Part shown: positions 48,401-54,400 of the stretch, piece by piece
Layout of the letters: each line of letters opens with the position of its first letter
How positions within the stretch are numbered: the first letter of the stretch is position 1
NCBI GenBank assembly: GCA_032718475.1
Contig: JAUCBJ010008760.1
Coordinates: forward strand, 1-57,486
Length of the DNA: 57,486 nucleotides
Source of the DNA: Nemertoderma westbladi
Taxonomy: Eukaryota; Xenacoelomorpha; Nemertodermatida; Nemertodermatidae
Direction of reading: 5' to 3'
Program-made: the position numbers and the translations under genes
The notes under the pieces: model-generated
Seen by the model: only the letters and a program-made list of their open reading frames with translations
Told to the model about the DNA's origin: nothing
Database searches by the model: none

Positions 48401-51400
48401 GGGACTTTGTTAAATAAAAAAGGCACTTAATTCACAACTGTTAAAATCATATACCTTTTAATGGACTCTATAAACTTGGTCATTTACGAATATAGTTAGT
48501 GCACAGGTCCAGTACTCTATTCGACCCTATTGCAAGTCTCGTTACGCTCGTTCTCTTCATTTGGTCGCCGTAATATATAGCCTACAAAAAGGTGAAAAGA
48601 GCTCTGCCTTTACTTTTGCATGTAAACTTTATGGTTTATGGCTCAAATTAATTGTTAAATAAGAACTTATCTTACTTTCTTTCTTACTTACTTACTTTAT
48701 ATCTTACTTTCTTTAGGTGCAAATTTAACTTAAAATGAAACGCTTACGTACAAGATAAATATATATATTTAATTGGAAAAATCACTGATCTCTGGGTAAA
48801 ATGTCTGTTTTCAATACCCGGGAACCAGCCAGAGACCTATCCGGAGACTAAAAAACCGTCCGGAGAATCCAGAGATCGGAGATCAGTGACAAGTCTCTGT
48901 TTCAACTCTAATACCCAGTAACGTCATGATCCCCATTTCAAAACACAGTAACTAATTTGCCCAGACCAAAACCCAGTAAACTAACATTTTAACTTTTCCA
49001 ATCAGTTACCTTTCCCACACCAAAACCCAGTAAACTAACATTTAACTTTTCCAATCAGTTACCTTTGCCATGCCGAAACCAAGTAACTGACAAGTCCCTT
49101 CGCCAAAACCCAGTAACTCTGACTTCCTTCGCCAACGGTTAGCGAAAACAAAGAGGCAACATTCTAGAATATAATATTCTAGAACATTTAATTATTTGTC
49201 ATAGTATCTGCATTCGGGAAATCCCACGTCAGTTTACTGGGTTTTGACGTGGTAAATCTGACATTGACAATATACATACTGGGTTTTGACTTGGACAATT
49301 TGTCTTTTGGAAACGATACTCAATTTTGTTCAGAAAATACCAGGTGAAACCCAGTAAAGAATTTTGCTCGAAACCCAGTAAGTGCAGTTACTGGGTTTTG
49401 GCGTAGGATTTTGGGATTTTTGAGCACATATACTGGGTTTAGATGGAGTAACTTTTTCAAAATAACACCAGAAAGGATAAACGAAACCCAGTAACTAGCA
49501 TTACTGTGTTTTGACGTGGTATTTACTCTAAATTAGCTAATTAGTTAATTAGTTAATTAATTAACTGTTAATACTGCGAAATCGATTAGTGCTATGGTTT
49601 CGAAACTGAGTCAGATGAATTCTACGCCCCCAAAAACCCAAAAAATCGAAAAAATTTAATTCGAAAAAAATTGACATATTGGGTTTTGGTTTGGAGCTGC
49701 CGTGGTGACACCAACTAGCAGACTACATCTGTACCGAAAAGGCAACCATTAAAGTTGCAAATCATTGCAATAACTTTAACTTTCTAACTTTTTAAGAATA
49801 ATTAAGAATTAAGTAATTTTAAAATTATTATTATTTAGGAATTCTGAGAAGTAGGTACACTTTCACATCATGCGGCATTTTCATTGCGAAACACGATTTT
49901 TACAAAATCGTGTTTTATATAACAAAACCCAGTATCTCCAAAAAGTGTTCGCCAAAACCTGAACCTTTGCCAAATTTTATGCGCAAATGTTAAATTATGG
50001 ATAACAAATTCATATTTTTGATTACGTGAATAATTTAACCAATAGCTGAACTAGGTACTGAACTAGGTACTGAACTAGGTACTGAACTAGGTACTGAACT
50101 AGGTACTGAACTAGGTACTGAACTAGGTACTGAACTAGGTACTGGCAAGTTTTTGTGGGAATTAATTCATTGATGGGAACTTCTATCATATCCAAAGTCT
50201 TTGCACATTTCTAAAAGTTTATGTTGGTGGATATATTGGGTTTTGCAATGATTGAATGATTATTGTAAGAACATGTTTTATAATTCAAAATCTTTCTTAT
50301 GTTATATACCGCAATAACTATGTAATATATTTCACATTTGTGTCCGCTTGCCTTGTACGGCCCGGGGTTCCTTTCGTTGGTCTACCGTCAATGTCTTTTT
50401 CCATTCACTTTAAACTGCCCGTCCATTAGTTTATCACCCCCCCCCCCCCCCCCCCCCCCCACGCTAATGTGTTCAATAATAGGTGAGGCGTGGACGTAAT
50501 CATGATGTAGTGTCTGTCAGTCCTTAGATCCCCCCCCCCCCCCCCCCCCCCGACCTCCCTATTTTGAACAATAATATAATTTTGATGGATTAAGTACATA
50601 CTGTTATACCTACCTAAATTAATATATGTTTCACTTTACCAGATATCATGTATTTTATACACACATGGTACAGGGTGACTGGACTATGAAGAATAACATA
50701 TTTTATTCAAAAACAATCGCAATGTAATTTCAATAGCAATTGCACTGATACAATTGGGATCTATAAACTCATTTTATAGAAATCTGCTTATTTAGAATAA
50801 TTTGTGATATATAATAACCGAATTGTGTACTTGTACCATCAGTTGATAATAATTATAATAAACAGTCTATGTCGTTTCTCGATAATAATTGGTAATAAAG
50901 GGTTTATATTATTATTTTTTTTTTTCTAAATAATAAATATAAAACCAGGTGCATTCAAAAATGTAGACACTAAATATTTTGCTTATTGATATAAATTTCA
51001 TAGTTTATATTTTATACATTTATTATAGGAAGGGATCTTGGGGTCTTAACCTCGAATGATAAGTTTATTTTACCGAAAATAACTTATCTTTTATTGGCGC
51101 AATTGTAGGACTAATCCCATCACATGCGTACTTTTTAACCAGGTAGTGTACAAATTTAGGAATCGCGTAATGGCAGCTGGCTTTGAAATTAATACTCCAT
51201 ATCTCAAGAACCTGTGGCCTAGTGGTTGTAGTCTCGGCTTCCACCTCGAGGTCCCAGGTTCGAATCCGACACCACGCTGATGAGACACAGTAAGGTCGAA
51301 ACGCGTACGTGGTTTGGAGAGATATGAGATATTAATTTCAAGAAAAATTACGCGATTCCTAAATTTGTACACTACCCGGTTAAAAAGTACGCATGTGATG

Positions 51401-54400
51401 GGATTAGTCCTACAATTGCGCCAATAAAAGATAAGTTATTTTCGGTAAAATAAACTTATCATTCGAGGCTAAGACCCCAAGATCCCTTCCTATAATAAAT
51501 ATATAATAACAAACACCTCGAAGAATACAGCTTGCCAACACATTTTACTATCAATAATTTATATTTTATGTACGATGTCTCGAAAGGCAAAATTCCTGAG
51601 GCGCTAGCCCCACGTTTCATTAAACATCTGCAGTGCTCAATACGGTACAAGATCATCCTTAAATGATAACTGGGTCAAAAAGCTTAAAAGTGGCCAAAAA
51701 GGGGTACAAATTGACCGAAAAACTTTTGTCGGAAATTTGTGCAAAACCATACACCATTCGAAAGATAATTTTATGCCGAAACTCATGATGGTAGAGGGCG
51801 AGCATGACGCGCTGCTCAAAGGGAGATATATGGCAAAAACTAATGTCATATCTGTAACGTTTTTGTCTACCACTGTAACGCATTACTGTGATGACATTTA
51901 TGGGACAAACGTCTGTAACGGCCATCTGTAACTGTAATTATGTTATATGGATTTTGCAGTATTTATAACTTATTGCTTCGACAATAAGGTAATTTATTGG
52001 ACAAACATCTGTAACAGACAGCGATATCTGCCCATAACCATCGCATCCACTAAATTATATGTGTATAGGCCTACTTAATACACATCCAATCACTATCCAA
52101 TAAAATAGAACAAGTTTTTCATTAACATTATTCTGTGTAACCGATAATCTTGTTTTACACGATTTTTTTTATCCCGTGTTTAATTTTCCCTACACATTTT
52201 CTCCTCTTGACACTAAGTGATAGTTCTATCACTTAGTGTCAACACGTCTGGCAGTGGCACAGGATTCACTGCCGCGTCATCAGGTTCCCGTTGTTATGGA
52301 ATTCATTGGCCCTTCGATTCGCAGGAGTCCATCTAAACCAATATTTATATCGAAATTAAAAATAATATTATTTTCTATTTTATGATAAAAAGTAAATTGA
52401 AAAATAAAACATAAAAATGAAATTGAAATTGAAAAACTAAGATAAATGTTGATCTAATTAAACATTAGGGTTGTTCTCACAAAAAGTGGCCAAGATTTAG
52501 AGAAAAAATTTCAAAATTTTTTTTGTCAAAACTATATAAATATATACATATTTCGAGAGCTCTCGATGGGGCGATTTCGAATACACTAGTGGGCCGTTTT
52601 TTTTAGTTAAGTCGTAAGGTTTTATTCGTGAAAAACTAATGTCCACAATGTAACATTTTGTCCCTGGTGTAACGCTACATGTTAGCCAATCAGAAGCCTA
52701 CATTTCACAGAACGCCCACAATCTAACTTGTTGTCTCGAATATAACGCTACTTGTTAGCAAATCATTATCCAGGATTTGACATTTCAAATATATACCAGA
52801 AATTCACCAGTCACTTGTATGTCATGTAATGCCACTTTCTTTATTAACCATAAACTAAGGATTTATCGACCAAATGGCTAAAAATAATATTTTTCAAGTT
52901 AGCAAATTATTTCATTTGTATTATTGTATACATACAATATGAATATACATATTATTGTAACAATAATTGTACAAAATAGTTAACGGAATCCTTAAAACCA
53001 GTCCTTAAACCTTAAAACTTAATCTCTAAGTCGTTCACGTGTAACGCCATCCCATCACTAACATATTTCTAAGTCCTTCACATGTAACGCCATCACTAAC
53101 TTCAATCGAAAAGTTCTTACCAGACACAACACGCCTAATTCCGTTTGACAATTGTAATTGCATGACGTTGACTTTAAGAAGTACTGTTTTAGAACCGAAA
53201 TAAAGAAAGGTAAACAAACTCATGAGCTTTTCCTAAACCCTTTAGGTAGTACTAGGTAATACAGACTACAGACAGATACAATATTTACTAAATACTGAAA
53301 TACAGAAACCATCAACTTTTTGACCCTGACTGCCTGATTTGTAAAAATAAATGCCACTCGCACCAGGAGGTATTTTCAGGCCCGACTGCGTTACATGGTG
53401 GACATGTCTCAAGTGTAACAGCGTTACATTGTGACAGCTTTACATGCGTTACATGATGGACATTGAAGACATTTTTCATTAGCATGGCATTGGCTATAGT
53501 AAAATCACTATATATTAAAATCAAATATGTGATTCGATAGATCTGCGATTGCTTTTTCATATGAGCCCTCAATGGTGTCGATATGAATGATTAACTAAGG
53601 CAAAAGTTATGGCTATTCAAAGTAGCGTTACATTGAGGACATTCCTAATGACGGTATTTTTTGTAGATTTGCGTTTTCGCACAATGCTCGAGTTCTAATG
53701 AACGAATTCGTATAATTCTTTTACCTGCTGGTAGCTAAATAAATCGCCGTTTAGAAATATCTCTCTTGGAGATGTTGTGAATAAATAAAAAAAAAACGTG
53801 TCATGAAAACGAGCGTTACATGGTGGACAAAATCGTAGTGACGGCGTAACTAATTGTTAGTAAATAGTAAATATATAAAATGTGAGTAGCCTCGGTTGAA
53901 AACCACCAATAGTATGTGAAAGAGCATTAAATTTGCTTTATTTTGATGTATGGTATGTGGAACCTTTGCATTCCTTACTTTAGCTCAGAAGCCAAATATT
54001 TCAAAATAATTCAATGTGACATTTCAAAAAACATGCATTTTCGATATTTGAAATGGTGTCATTCTCTAGGTTGTGAATGGAATCTGTTGAAAATTTGCTG
54101 AAATATGAGCAGATTTCCGCTCTTCCGATTGGTATATAGGTTCATGGGGTTAAATCTGTGTCGTTTGGAAATATAACCGTGCGAATGCATGGCCATTTTG
54201 ACATAAAAGATTGGCCACTTTTTGTGAGAACGACCCATTAAATTAAATAAATATTAAGTTAATATTACTAAATGGTATATTTTGAAGTAATCCAGTAGGA
54301 TATACAATCAGGAATCACTAGTACAACAGTTCAATATGTACAGTACAATAGCACAGTTCAAACAAAAAGCACAGTTCAAACTAAAATCACTAACCAAACT

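Noticed and set aside
51212-51300. Functional tRNA gene
   Set aside because: A and B boxes are good, but the T stem and acceptor stem do not pair; it sits in the loop of an inverted repeat.
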